From: Achromobacter denitrificans NBRC 15125
GTDB taxonomy: Bacteria; Pseudomonadota; Gammaproteobacteria; Burkholderiales; Burkholderiaceae_B
NCBI RefSeq assembly: GCF_001571365.1
Contig: NZ_BCTQ01000006.1
Span: 124,001-188,000, forward strand
Length of the DNA stretch: 64,000 nucleotides
Direction: 5' to 3'
Below, piece by piece: positions 7,698-17,294 of this stretch. The position numbers and the translations under genes are program-made. Below the pieces are notes generated by a model. The model saw only the letters and a list, made by a program, of their open reading frames with translations. It was not told where the DNA came from and ran no database searches. Every line of letters starts with the position of its first letter. The stretch's first letter is position 1.

Positions 7698-8589
7698 GGC
7701 GCTGTCGCGGCTGCCGTCGCTGCGCAACCGGCGCGACTGGCAAAGCCTGGCCTACCTGGCCGCCCAGCCCGTGCTGGCGGCCTGGCAATGGGTGCACGGA
7801 TTCTGGTGGCCCCTGTACGGCTTGATGCTGTTCCTGACCCTGGGCATCGGCGTCATCCATCACAACCACACGCACCTGCGGATGTGGCGCGGCCGCTGGG
7901 CCAACCGAGCCACCGATTTCTGGATCACCTTGCTGCAGGGGCATCCCACGTTCGTGTTCTATCCGGCCCACGTGGCCAATCATCACCGCTACCGGCACGG
8001 CGCGCTCGATGCGGCGCGCACTTACCGTTTCGGGGGCGACACCAACCATCTGTGGGGCTATCTCCTCCACCCGCTGCAGGCCGTCTGGGTGCTGTATCCG
8101 CTGTTCTTCGCCTGGCTGGGCCGGCTGCGCCGCCGCTGGCCGGGCGCGTGGCGCTACTGCATGGCGCAGTATGGCGCCTGGCTGGGGCTGTGGGGCGGCC
8201 TGTTGGCGCTGAATCCCGCGAAGGCCCTGGTATTCGTCATCATCCCGCAGCTGCACGGCCTGCATTGGCTGCTGGCCACGAACTATCTGCAACATGCGCA
8301 CGCCGACGGCGGCCCGCGGTCCGTCGCGGGGCTGGACTACGCGCGCAATTTCGAGGGGCTGGTCAATCCGCTGCTCTTCAACATCGGCCTGCACACCGCG
8401 CACCACGAGCATTCACGCGCGCATTGGTCCGAGCTGACCCATCTGCACCGCGAACGCTACCGCGACCGCGTGCACCCGGCATTGAACGAGCGCGGGCTGA
8501 CGCCCTATATGTTCCGCGTCTTCGCGCTGGGCACGTTCCTGCCGCGTTTCCGCAGCCGTTCGCGCATGGCGCCCGAGCACGTCCGCTAG
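7657..8589 (+). CDS. Membrane fatty acid desaturase family protein
   Basis: About 310 residues with three histidine boxes of the acyl-lipid desaturase family: HHNHTHLRMW, HVANHHRYRHG and HTAHHEHSRAHW, with hydrophobic pairs between them. It probably introduces a double bond or hydroxyl into an acyl chain at the inner membrane, using a di-iron site. The start is uncertain: ATG at 7657 lies inside the 3' end of the preceding gene, and TTG at 7681 is an alternative; neither has a strong ribosome site. Upstream codons in this frame are shadow of the preceding gene. Its place between another di-iron membrane enzyme and a ketoacyl synthase fusion implies a shared lipid-like product. Confidence 0.82.
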   Translation: MPSGSENRLADGPEALSRLPSLRNRRDWQSLAYLAAQPVLAAWQWVHGFWWPLYGLMLFLTLGIGVIHHNHTHLRMWRGRWANRATDFWITLLQGHPTFVFYPAHVANHHRYRHGALDAARTYRFGGDTNHLWGYLLHPLQAVWVLYPLFFAWLGRLRRRWPGAWRYCMAQYGAWLGLWGGLLALNPAKALVFVIIPQLHGLHWLLATNYLQHAHADGGPRSVAGLDYARNFEGLVNPLLFNIGLHTAHHEHSRAHWSELTHLHRERYRDRVHPALNERGLTPYMFRVFALGTFLPRFRSRSRMAPEHVR

Positions 8590-8622
8590 CGCCGCAATCC
8601 ATTCATCCACAAGAGACCCGCC

Positions 8623-10554
8623 ATGCCTATTGCGTTTCATCGCGTCTATCTGGAGAGCGCCGGCTATTTCATGCCGGGCGAACCCGTGTCCAACGAGGCC
8701 ATGGACAGCTACATCGCCCCGTTGAACCGCCTGTCCGGCCGGATCAAGAGCCGCATCCTGGCCGAGAACGGCATCAAGCAACGCTACTACGCGATCGACG
8801 CCGAGGGCGCCACCGTCTTCAGCAACGCGCAGCTGGCGGCCAACGCAATCCGAGATTGCCTGCGGCGCGGCGATAGCGATCTGGCGGACGTGTCGCTGCT
8901 GGCCAGCGGCTCATCCGGCGGGGATGCGCTGATGCCGGGATTCTCGAACATGATCCAGGGCGAGTTGGCCGCTCCGCCCATGGAAACGCTGTCCGTGCAC
9001 GGCATCTGCGCGGCGGGCGTGTCGGCCATCCAGGTCGCCGCGCAGGGCGTGGAAATGGGCGGGCACGCCAGCGCGCTGGCGGTGGCCAGCGAACTCCCCT
9101 CGCGGCTGTTCAAGCGCTCGCGCTTCGCCGCGAGAGGGTACGACGCCGATTTCGACGCCCACTTCCTGCGCTGGATGCTGTCGGATGGCGCGGGGGCGGT
9201 GCTGCTCGGCAATACCGGGCGGCCGCTGCCCGGGGCATCGCAGGGCGTGCGCCTGCGCCTGAAGTGGGTGCACCAGCGCTCCTTCTCCGGCGACTACCCG
9301 GTGTGCATGCAGCTGGGGTTGTCGGCCGACCGCGCAAAAGGGCACCTGGACTACCCCTCGTGGAACGAGGCGGAGACCGATGGCGCGCTCTCCTTGCGCC
9401 AGGACATCCGCCTGCTGCCGCATCTGTTCGATATCGGCATCCATGAGTACGCCAAGCTGGTGCGCGACGGCTGGGTGGATCCGGACCAGGTGGATCACTT
9501 CCTGTGCCATTACTCGTCCGAGAAATTCATCCCCGTGGTCGAGGACCTCATGGAGAAGGCCGGCCTGGTGATTCCCCGCGACCGCTGGTTCAGCAACCTG
9601 GCGTGGCGAGGCAACACGGGCGCGGCTTCCATCCTGATCATGCTGGCGGAATTCCTGGAGACGCGCGAGGTGAAGCCGGGCGAGCAGATCTTCTGCTACA
9701 TCCCCGAATCCGGACGCTTCATGGCCGCCTACATGCTGCTGGAAGCCGAGGCCGTGCACGATCGGCCGGCGGTGGCCGCAGCGCCCGCGCGAGCGGCCCC
9801 GGCGGCCCGCGAGGATGCGCACAGCGGCGATGCGGAAGCGATCGCTCCGCCGCACGATCCGGAAATGGCGCCGCAGGGCCTGGGCCAGTTGCTGACCGAG
9901 CTGGCGGCGATCTGGCACGACTACCGCTCGCGGGTCTGGCGCACGCCGGTGGTGCGGCGCCTGCGCGACCGGCGCTTCCAGACCGCCGATTACCTCAACT
10001 GGATGGAGAACTGGATTCCGCAGGTGCGCGAGGGCAGCAAGTGGATGCGCGAAGGCGCGGCCTCGCTGTCCGAGCAGTATGCGCCCCTGGCGGCGCTGAT
10101 CGACACGCATGCCGGCGAAGAACAGAACGACTTCGAGATCCTGTTCAGCGACTATCGCAAGGCGGGCGGCGCGGTGGCCGACATCGATGCCCTGCGCCGC
10201 AATCCGGGCGGCGAGGCGCTCAACGCCTATCTGCACGGACTGGCGGCCACGCGCGATCCGATCGGGCTGCTAGGCGCCATCTACATCATCGAAGGCACCG
10301 GCCAGCGCATCGTGCCGGCGCTGCTGCCCCTGCTCAAGGCCAGCCTGTCGCTGCCGCCCGATGCCTGCCGCTTCCTCGAATACCACGGCCACAACGACGA
10401 ACACCACCTGGCGCGCTGGCTGTCGGCGGTGGAGCTGGCGCTGGATTGCGACGAAGACGGCCTCGCCGAGCGGCGCATCGTCGATACCGCGCGCCGCACG
10501 GCCGCGCTGTACCTGATGCAGTTTCATCACGTGATGGAGGACGACCGGGCATGA
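8623..10554 (+). CDS. Fusion: 3-oxoacyl-ACP synthase III-like domain + haem-oxygenase-like (di-iron type) domain
   Basis: A 643-residue protein in two parts. Residues 1 to about 375 are a thiolase-fold ketoacyl synthase III-like domain with Cys129 (VHGICAAG), His296 (FLCHYSSEKF) and Asn331 (RGNTGAAS) in the positions of the catalytic triad. An Ala/Pro-rich linker (about 380-418) leads to a helical domain (about 420-640) resembling iron-containing redox enzymes of the TenA/haem-oxygenase-like fold. Candidate metal ligands there are His496, Glu499/500, Glu557 and the cluster His588-x3-Asp592-x2-His595, the same spacing as the last three ligands of the chlamydial CADD oxygenase. Inference: the synthase loads or condenses an acyl unit and the second domain oxidises it. 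A ribosome site AAGAGA precedes the ATG. The next gene overlaps by ATGA. Confidence 0.8.
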   Translation: MPIAFHRVYLESAGYFMPGEPVSNEAMDSYIAPLNRLSGRIKSRILAENGIKQRYYAIDAEGATVFSNAQLAANAIRDCLRRGDSDLADVSLLASGSSGGDALMPGFSNMIQGELAAPPMETLSVHGICAAGVSAIQVAAQGVEMGGHASALAVASELPSRLFKRSRFAARGYDADFDAHFLRWMLSDGAGAVLLGNTGRPLPGASQGVRLRLKWVHQRSFSGDYPVCMQLGLSADRAKGHLDYPSWNEAETDGALSLRQDIRLLPHLFDIGIHEYAKLVRDGWVDPDQVDHFLCHYSSEKFIPVVEDLMEKAGLVIPRDRWFSNLAWRGNTGAASILIMLAEFLETREVKPGEQIFCYIPESGRFMAAYMLLEAEAVHDRPAVAAAPARAAPAAREDAHSGDAEAIAPPHDPEMAPQGLGQLLTELAAIWHDYRSRVWRTPVVRRLRDRRFQTADYLNWMENWIPQVREGSKWMREGAASLSEQYAPLAALIDTHAGEEQNDFEILFSDYRKAGGAVADIDALRRNPGGEALNAYLHGLAATRDPIGLLGAIYIIEGTGQRIVPALLPLLKASLSLPPDACRFLEYHGHNDEHHLARWLSAVELALDCDEDGLAERRIVDTARRTAALYLMQFHHVMEDDRA

Positions 10555-11447
10555 ACCAGGAACCGGAGTTCCTCTCCCGGGAGCATGATCCCGCCGATCC
10601 CAGCCCCTGGCTGGCCCTTTACCTGGACCGCAGTACGCCCTTGCCGGACAAGGTGAAGAAGGCTTGGCTGACCGATTCCAGCTGCGCCTCGCGCCAATAC
10701 CTGCTGCCGTTTCTGCGGCCGCTGGCGCGCGCGTTCATCATCCTGATCCAGGTCGTCAAGACCTTCCTGCCGCGCCGCTGGTCGCATTCGCGGTTGCTGC
10801 ACCGCATCCTGGCATGGGGGCTCAAGCGCTTCGTGTCGCCGGAGGCCAACTGGCTCATCCTGCGGCACTTCCACCTGGGCGCGCAGATCCTGTCCTTCAT
10901 CGCGGCCAACTCGCCCGTGCCCGTCACGACCACGCCGCTGGAGCCGCGCAACATCGACGACCTGAAGGACGATCTTTTCGTCAAGCACGACCTGAACCTG
11001 TTCAACTTCGTCATCCGGCTGAACCAGGCGCTGCGCGATGCGGGCGTCGAAATGCACGCGCCCGAACGTGTCGATTTCTCGATGATCCGGGATCCCGATT
11101 TGTTGCTGGAAGACATGCCCCGGGGCAAGCTGAACTTCCTGGACCTGCAAAGCGCGATCGAGCTCTTCACGCCGCTCTACCAGCTGATGCTGACCGACAA
11201 CGACTTCTGGCGCGCGGCGAATTCCCTGCAGCTCGACGAGACCATCGGCATCTACGCGGCCAAGCTGCTGGGGGCGCCGCAACACCTGATCCTGGTCAAC
11301 AACAATCACCCGCTGGTGCCGATGTCGACCCTGCGCGCCGGCTATCGCCTGGTGCTGCATGGCCTGTCGACCGAGATGTTGCACAGCCTGTTGATGGAAA
11401 TGAAGGCCGCGCAGCAAGGCGGGGAACCGCCGGCGCCGATCGCGTAG
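10551..11447 (+). CDS. Unrecognised protein coupled to the KAS III-oxygenase fusion
   Basis: 298 residues; the ATG overlaps the stop of the fusion gene (ATGA), so translation is likely coupled. I do not recognise the family with confidence. It lacks a signal peptide. It has one hydrophobic, Arg/Lys-flanked stretch at about residues 50-75 (PFLRPLARAFIILIQVVKTF) that could lie on the membrane. Other marks are KHDLNLFNFVIRLN around 140-155, an acidic patch (MIRDPDLLLEDMPRG) and a C-terminal LILVNNNHPLVPM segment. No nucleotide-binding, thioesterase or oxidoreductase signature was seen. Conservation of the overlap suggests it works with the fusion protein. Confidence 0.75.
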   Translation: MNQEPEFLSREHDPADPSPWLALYLDRSTPLPDKVKKAWLTDSSCASRQYLLPFLRPLARAFIILIQVVKTFLPRRWSHSRLLHRILAWGLKRFVSPEANWLILRHFHLGAQILSFIAANSPVPVTTTPLEPRNIDDLKDDLFVKHDLNLFNFVIRLNQALRDAGVEMHAPERVDFSMIRDPDLLLEDMPRGKLNFLDLQSAIELFTPLYQLMLTDNDFWRAANSLQLDETIGIYAAKLLGAPQHLILVNNNHPLVPMSTLRAGYRLVLHGLSTEMLHSLLMEMKAAQQGGEPPAPIA

Positions 11448-11739
11448 CAGCGCGCGTGTGAGCGATCGGGCGGCCTGGCGTCGTGTTTGACCGCCGTATC
11501 GGGGCGACGCTTATAGGAGCTGCCCGTACCGAAGAACAGCTAGTGCTATCCACAATTGCCTGTTGCGGCGCTTCTGCGCACCATCGCGGGCTTTGCTGCG
11601 GGGATCGGCCGCGGCGGCAGGCGGACGATCCGCGCGCAGTCCGGTGCCGGGCAGGAGCGCTGCGGTATATTGCAGCGCTCGTCCGGTTGCCGATGTCGAT
11701 CAGCGGCTGTGCCCGAATCCCCTCCTGGAAGTTCTGTCC

Positions 11740-13023
11740 ATGCCTTCGTCCATCGAGATCATCGCCACCCTTCTGTTCGCCGTGGCGGTTATTCATACCT
11801 TCTCGGTTCCCGCCTTCGCGCGGCTCGCGCATCGCGGCGGGCCGCACGCGGGTTTCTGGCACCTGTTCTCCGAGGTCGAGGCCGTCTTCGGCGTGTGGGC
11901 GTTCGTGCTGATCGTGGCGATGGCGGCCCTGGCGGGGCCGTCGCATGCCATCGAGTACATGGACACGCGCAACTTCACCGAGCCGCTGTTCGTCTTCGTC
12001 ATCATGGTGGTGGCGGCCAGCCGGCCCATCCTGGAGCTGGTGGGGCTGCTGGTTCGGTTGGTGGCGCGCGCGCTGCCGCTGCGGCGCGAGCTGGCCACGT
12101 TCTTCGTCGTGATGTCGCTGGTGCCGCTGGGCGGTTCGTTCATCACCGAACCCGCCGCCATGACGCTGGCCGCCATCCTGCTGCGCGACGCCTATTTCCG
12201 CACTAGCGGGCGCGCGGGCTTCAAGTACCTGACGCTGGGCGTGCTGTTCGTCAACGTATCCATCGGCGGGGTGCTGACGTCCTACGCCGCGCCGCCGGTG
12301 CTGATGGTGGCGTCCACGTTCGGCTGGGATTCCGCCTTCATGCTGCAGCACTTCGGCTGGCGCGCCGCCGTGGCGGTCTGCCTGAATGCGGCCCTGTTGA
12401 CGCTGGTTTGCCGCAAGGCGCTGCTGGAGCGCTCGGTGGGCACCGGCGACGGCGTGGACGCGCCGGAAGGCGCGGATTCGCGTCCTCCGGTGCCCGTGGT
12501 GGTCATGCTGGTGCATCTGGCCTTCCTGGTCGCGGTGGTGCTCAGCGCGCACCATCCGGCCATTTTCCTGGGCTTGCTGATGATGTTCATCGGCTTCTCG
12601 GAAGCCTACAAGCGCCACCAGAATCGCCTGATGATCAAGGAAGGGCTGATGGTGGGCTTTTTCCTGGCCGGGCTGGTCGTGCTGGGCGGCCTGCAGAAAT
12701 GGTGGCTGCAGGATCTGCTGGGCGGGCTGGAGCCCTTCGTCCTGTTCTGGGGCGCCACCGCGCTCACGGCCATTACCGACAACGCGGCGCTCACCTATCT
12801 GGGGTCGCTCGTCGAAGGCACCAACGAAGCCTGGCGCTATATGCTGGTGGCCGGCGCCGTGACCGGCGGCGGCCTGACCGTCATCGCCAACGCGCCCAAT
12901 CCGGCCGGCTTCGCCATCCTGAAGAACCATTTCCCGGACGGCAGCATTTCGTCCGGCCGGCTGTTCCTGTCGGCCCTGGCGCCGACGCTGGTGGCGGCCG
13001 TCATGTTCCTGCTTCCGGTATAG
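11740..13023 (+). CDS. Putative Na+/H+ antiporter family (PF07399-like) membrane protein
   Basis: A 427-residue inner-membrane protein with about 11-12 hydrophobic segments, including GGSFITEPAAMTLAAILLRD and ALTAITDNAALTYLGSLVEG. These paired Gly/Pro/Asp-containing half-helices are typical of the ion-transporter superfamily of ArsB/NhaD-like antiporters. I assign it to the putative Na+/H+ antiporter family (PF07399); transport specificity is unproven. The ATG at 11740 fits the first membrane helix, with only a weak ribosome site. The 292 bases upstream contain no gene I can support. The stop is followed by a strong GC-rich dyad. Confidence 0.75.
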   Translation: MPSSIEIIATLLFAVAVIHTFSVPAFARLAHRGGPHAGFWHLFSEVEAVFGVWAFVLIVAMAALAGPSHAIEYMDTRNFTEPLFVFVIMVVAASRPILELVGLLVRLVARALPLRRELATFFVVMSLVPLGGSFITEPAAMTLAAILLRDAYFRTSGRAGFKYLTLGVLFVNVSIGGVLTSYAAPPVLMVASTFGWDSAFMLQHFGWRAAVAVCLNAALLTLVCRKALLERSVGTGDGVDAPEGADSRPPVPVVVMLVHLAFLVAVVLSAHHPAIFLGLLMMFIGFSEAYKRHQNRLMIKEGLMVGFFLAGLVVLGGLQKWWLQDLLGGLEPFVLFWGATALTAITDNAALTYLGSLVEGTNEAWRYMLVAGAVTGGGLTVIANAPNPAGFAILKNHFPDGSISSGRLFLSALAPTLVAAVMFLLPV

Positions 13024-13040
13024 GGCGGCGCCCCTGGCGG

Positions 13041-13057
13041 GGCCCGCCGGGCGGGCC
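13041..13057 (+). terminator. GC-rich dyad after the antiporter gene
   Basis: GGCCCGCC and its reverse complement flank a single G, 17 bases past the antiporter stop. No U-run follows, so it could be a factor-assisted terminator or merely mRNA-stabilising structure. Confidence 0.35.
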
Positions 13058-13242
13058 GCCGGGGGCGGACACCGAGGCTTCATGAAAAACCGCTAAAATT
13101 CAAGACTTTCCCCGTATTTTTTCCGGCCTCGCCCACCCGCCGCTTTGGCCCGGATCCGGTTTTCGACCCGATCCGACCCCGGATATTCCATCCGGTGCCA
13201 AGCGGCTTTTGATATGCCGGGCCCGCGCCTGGGAGCCCCTCG

Positions 13243-13551
13243 ATGCCCATTTACGCGTACAAATGCAGCGCCTGCGGCCATGCCAAAGACGTCTTGCAGA
13301 AGATTTCCGATGCGCCGCTTTCGGTCTGCCCCGAATGCGGTCAGAGCACGTTCTCCAAGCAGGTGACCGCGGCTGGATTCCAGCTCAAGGGCTCCGGCTG
13401 GTATGTCACGGATTTCCGTGGCAATGGCAACGGCGGCAGCCAGGGCGCGACGGCGAGCACGCAGGCCAGCACCCCCGCGCCGGCGGAAAGCGCGGCACCG
13501 GCCGCCGCGGCCGCCCCGGCGGCGCCCGCCACCGGCAGCGCGGCTTCCTAG
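13243..13551 (+). CDS. FmdB-family zinc ribbon protein
   Basis: A 102-residue protein opening MPIYAYKCSACGH, then CPECG about 20 residues on, giving a four-cysteine zinc ribbon of the FmdB family. A GSGWYVTDFR segment conserved in betaproteobacterial members follows, then an Ala/Pro/Ser-rich low-complexity tail. FmdB proteins are proposed regulators but the function is not established. It is followed after 10 bases by the DUF502 gene and then aspS, an arrangement common in this group, so a shared transcript is likely. Confidence 0.88.
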   Translation: MPIYAYKCSACGHAKDVLQKISDAPLSVCPECGQSTFSKQVTAAGFQLKGSGWYVTDFRGNGNGGSQGATASTQASTPAPAESAAPAAAAAPAAPATGSAAS

Positions 13552-13561
13552 AGCGCTTCCG

Positions 13562-14233
13562 ATGCGTATGCGCGTCATCAAGAAGTACTTCATCACCGGC
13601 CTGCTGATTTGGGTTCCCCTGGTCATCACGGTGTGGGTACTGGGACTGCTGGTCGCGACCCTGGAAGGGTTCGTGCCTGGCTTTCTGTCGTCCGAATCGC
13701 TGTTCGGCATCGACATTCCCGGTTTCCGCTTCGTCCTGGTGGTGGTGGTGGTGCTGTTGACGGGCATATTCGCGGCCAACCTGATCGGCCGTACCATGGT
13801 GGACCAGTGGGAAAGCCTGCTGGGACGCATTCCCCTGGTGCGGTCCATCTACAACTCGGTCAAGCAGGTCAGCGATACCGTGCTGGCGCCGAACGGGCAG
13901 GCGTTCCGCCGCGCGGTGCTGGTGCAGTATCCGCGCGCCGGCAGCTGGACCATCGCGTTCGTCACCGGCACGCCCAGCGGCGAGGTCGCCGACAACCTGC
14001 CCGGCGACCACATCAGCGTCTACGTGCCGACCACGCCGAATCCGACGTCCGGCTTCTTCCTGATGATGCCCCGCGCCGACGTGGTCGACCTGCAGATGAG
14101 CGTGGACGCCGCATTGAAGTACATCGTTTCCATGGGCGTGGTTGCCCCGGCCCCGGCTTTCGTGCCGGCGGATCGGCCGGCCGCGCCCGTCCCGACGCCT
14201 GGCGCGCAAGACGCGCCTCGCGCCGATTCGTAA
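13562..14233 (+). CDS. DUF502-family inner-membrane protein
   Basis: 223 residues with two N-terminal transmembrane helices (about 8-32 and 55-78), then a soluble domain bearing the family hallmark segments GRIPLVRSIYNSVKQ, VLVQYPR and VPTTPNPTSGFF. Function is unknown; the family is usually chromosomally next to aspS in betaproteobacteria, as here. The start could be ATG 13562 or the ATG two codons later. It ends 41 bases before aspS, within the same probable operon. Confidence 0.88.
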   Translation: MRMRVIKKYFITGLLIWVPLVITVWVLGLLVATLEGFVPGFLSSESLFGIDIPGFRFVLVVVVVLLTGIFAANLIGRTMVDQWESLLGRIPLVRSIYNSVKQVSDTVLAPNGQAFRRAVLVQYPRAGSWTIAFVTGTPSGEVADNLPGDHISVYVPTTPNPTSGFFLMMPRADVVDLQMSVDAALKYIVSMGVVAPAPAFVPADRPAAPVPTPGAQDAPRADS

Positions 14234-14274
14234 CCCTTACGCTACAACCAAGCACATAAACGGAGTCATCCCGC

Positions 14275-16062
<1,788 letters not shown>

Positions 16063-16063
16063 T

Positions 16064-16153
16064 CCCCCCCCGAAGCGCCGGAGGCGCTTCCCCCCCAGGG
16101 GGGCGCCGCTACGGACCGGCGGAGCCGGATCCGTGCGGCCTCGCTTGGGGGCG
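16064..16153 (+). repeat. ~90-bp structured intergenic repeat, copy B
   Basis: Inverted copy of 3585-3676, beginning one base past the aspS stop. Its stem GAAGCGCC/GGCGCTTC is intact while the loop differs from copy A, which suggests selection on the fold. The rest of the gap to 16427 (about 270 bases) shows no gene; it holds two loosely similar GCTCTA-TGGGCA stretches (near 16177 and 16250), but no convincing element. Confidence 0.85.
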
Positions 16154-16427
16154 GTGGTTGCTTGCGGTGCGTGTCGCTCTAGTGGGCAGTGGGGCGCGCA
16201 GTTGCCAGGCCGGGGCACCGCTGGGGCTTGGTCTGGCTGCTGTGCATATTGCTCTAATGGGCATTGGAACGCCTGGCTGTTTGGGGGCAGGGTACGTGCC
16301 GCGGAGGTGGGAACGGTCTTCTGAATTGGAGTAATCTGGCAATCGCCGTCGGGTTTGGCGGTGTCTGGCCGGGCTTCTTTTTGGCTCGGTTGGCGGTTCC
16401 CCAGTTTTGAAAGGCGCCATTTCCTCT

Positions 16428-17294
16428 ATGTCGCTCATCCGCGTCGTCAGCTACAACATCCACAAGGGCCGCTCGGCATTGGGCCGGCGCGACTCGCTGA
16501 ATGAATTGCGCCTGGGCCTTTACGGCCTGCGCCCCGACCTGGTCTTCCTGCAGGAGGTGCAAGGCCGCAACGAGCAGAAATCGCTGCTCGACGCCCAGCA
16601 CGAATCCCTAGCCGCCGCGTTGCGGCTGGACGTCGCCTATGGCCGCAACGCCGTCCGTCACGAGACGGACCACGGCAACGCGCTGTTATCGCGCTTTCCC
16701 ATTCTCGACCACGAGAACCAGGATATTTCCGATCACCGGCTTGAGCAGCGCGGGCTGCTGCATGCCCGGATCGAGCTCGACGGGCGCGCGGTGCATTGCT
16801 TCGTCGTGCATCTGGGATTGTTCGCCACCAGCCGCAGCCGCCAGATCCTGGCGCTGACCGAGCGCATCCGGCGCATGGTGCCGGACGGCGAGCCCATTTT
16901 GATCGCGGGCGATTTCAATGACTGGGGCGACCGCCTGGCGCCTCTGTTCGTGCAGCAGCTGGGCTTGTACGAGGTGTTCTCGCATGCCCCGCGCAGCCAT
17001 GGCGGCGAACTGCCGCGCCTGCGCGACTCCGTGAAGCGGCTGAGCAACGCGCTGCGCGGACTGCCCAACAGCGGCGTGTCCATCATGGAGCGCACCAACC
17101 AGCTCGGCATGGACGGCAACTCGCGCCTGTTGCTGCCGCCGCCGCGCACGTTCCCCGCGGTGTTCCCGTGGTTCCGCCTGGACCGCATCTACCAGCGCGG
17201 CTTTGCCGTGCGCAGTGCCCGCGTGCTGCGCGGCCGCGAATGGGCCAGGCTTTCCGATCATTCTCCCTTGCTGGCCGAGCTGGAACTGCCGTGA
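16428..17294 (+). CDS. Endonuclease/exonuclease/phosphatase family protein
   Basis: 288 residues of the DNase I-like metal-dependent phosphoesterase fold. The metal and catalytic motifs are visible in order: SYNIHKGRS, FLQEVQG with the metal-binding Glu, GNALLSRFP, HLGLFATSRSRQ, IAGDFNDWGDR, and the C-terminal SDHSPLLAELEL. Members act on nucleic acids, phosphoinositides or lipid phosphates. Pairing with a cardiolipin synthase immediately downstream (the start codon GTG overlaps this stop) is a common arrangement and hints at a phospholipid-linked role. The ATG at 16428 was preferred to a TTG seven codons upstream. Confidence 0.85.
   Translation: MSLIRVVSYNIHKGRSALGRRDSLNELRLGLYGLRPDLVFLQEVQGRNEQKSLLDAQHESLAAALRLDVAYGRNAVRHETDHGNALLSRFPILDHENQDISDHRLEQRGLLHARIELDGRAVHCFVVHLGLFATSRSRQILALTERIRRMVPDGEPILIAGDFNDWGDRLAPLFVQQLGLYEVFSHAPRSHGGELPRLRDSVKRLSNALRGLPNSGVSIMERTNQLGMDGNSRLLLPPPRTFPAVFPWFRLDRIYQRGFAVRSARVLRGREWARLSDHSPLLAELELP

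Noticed and set aside
11296-13083. A 595-codon minus-strand frame opposite the antiporter
   Set aside because: Its composition is Gln/His/Arg-rich, as expected for the antisense of a membrane protein; no start context or motif.
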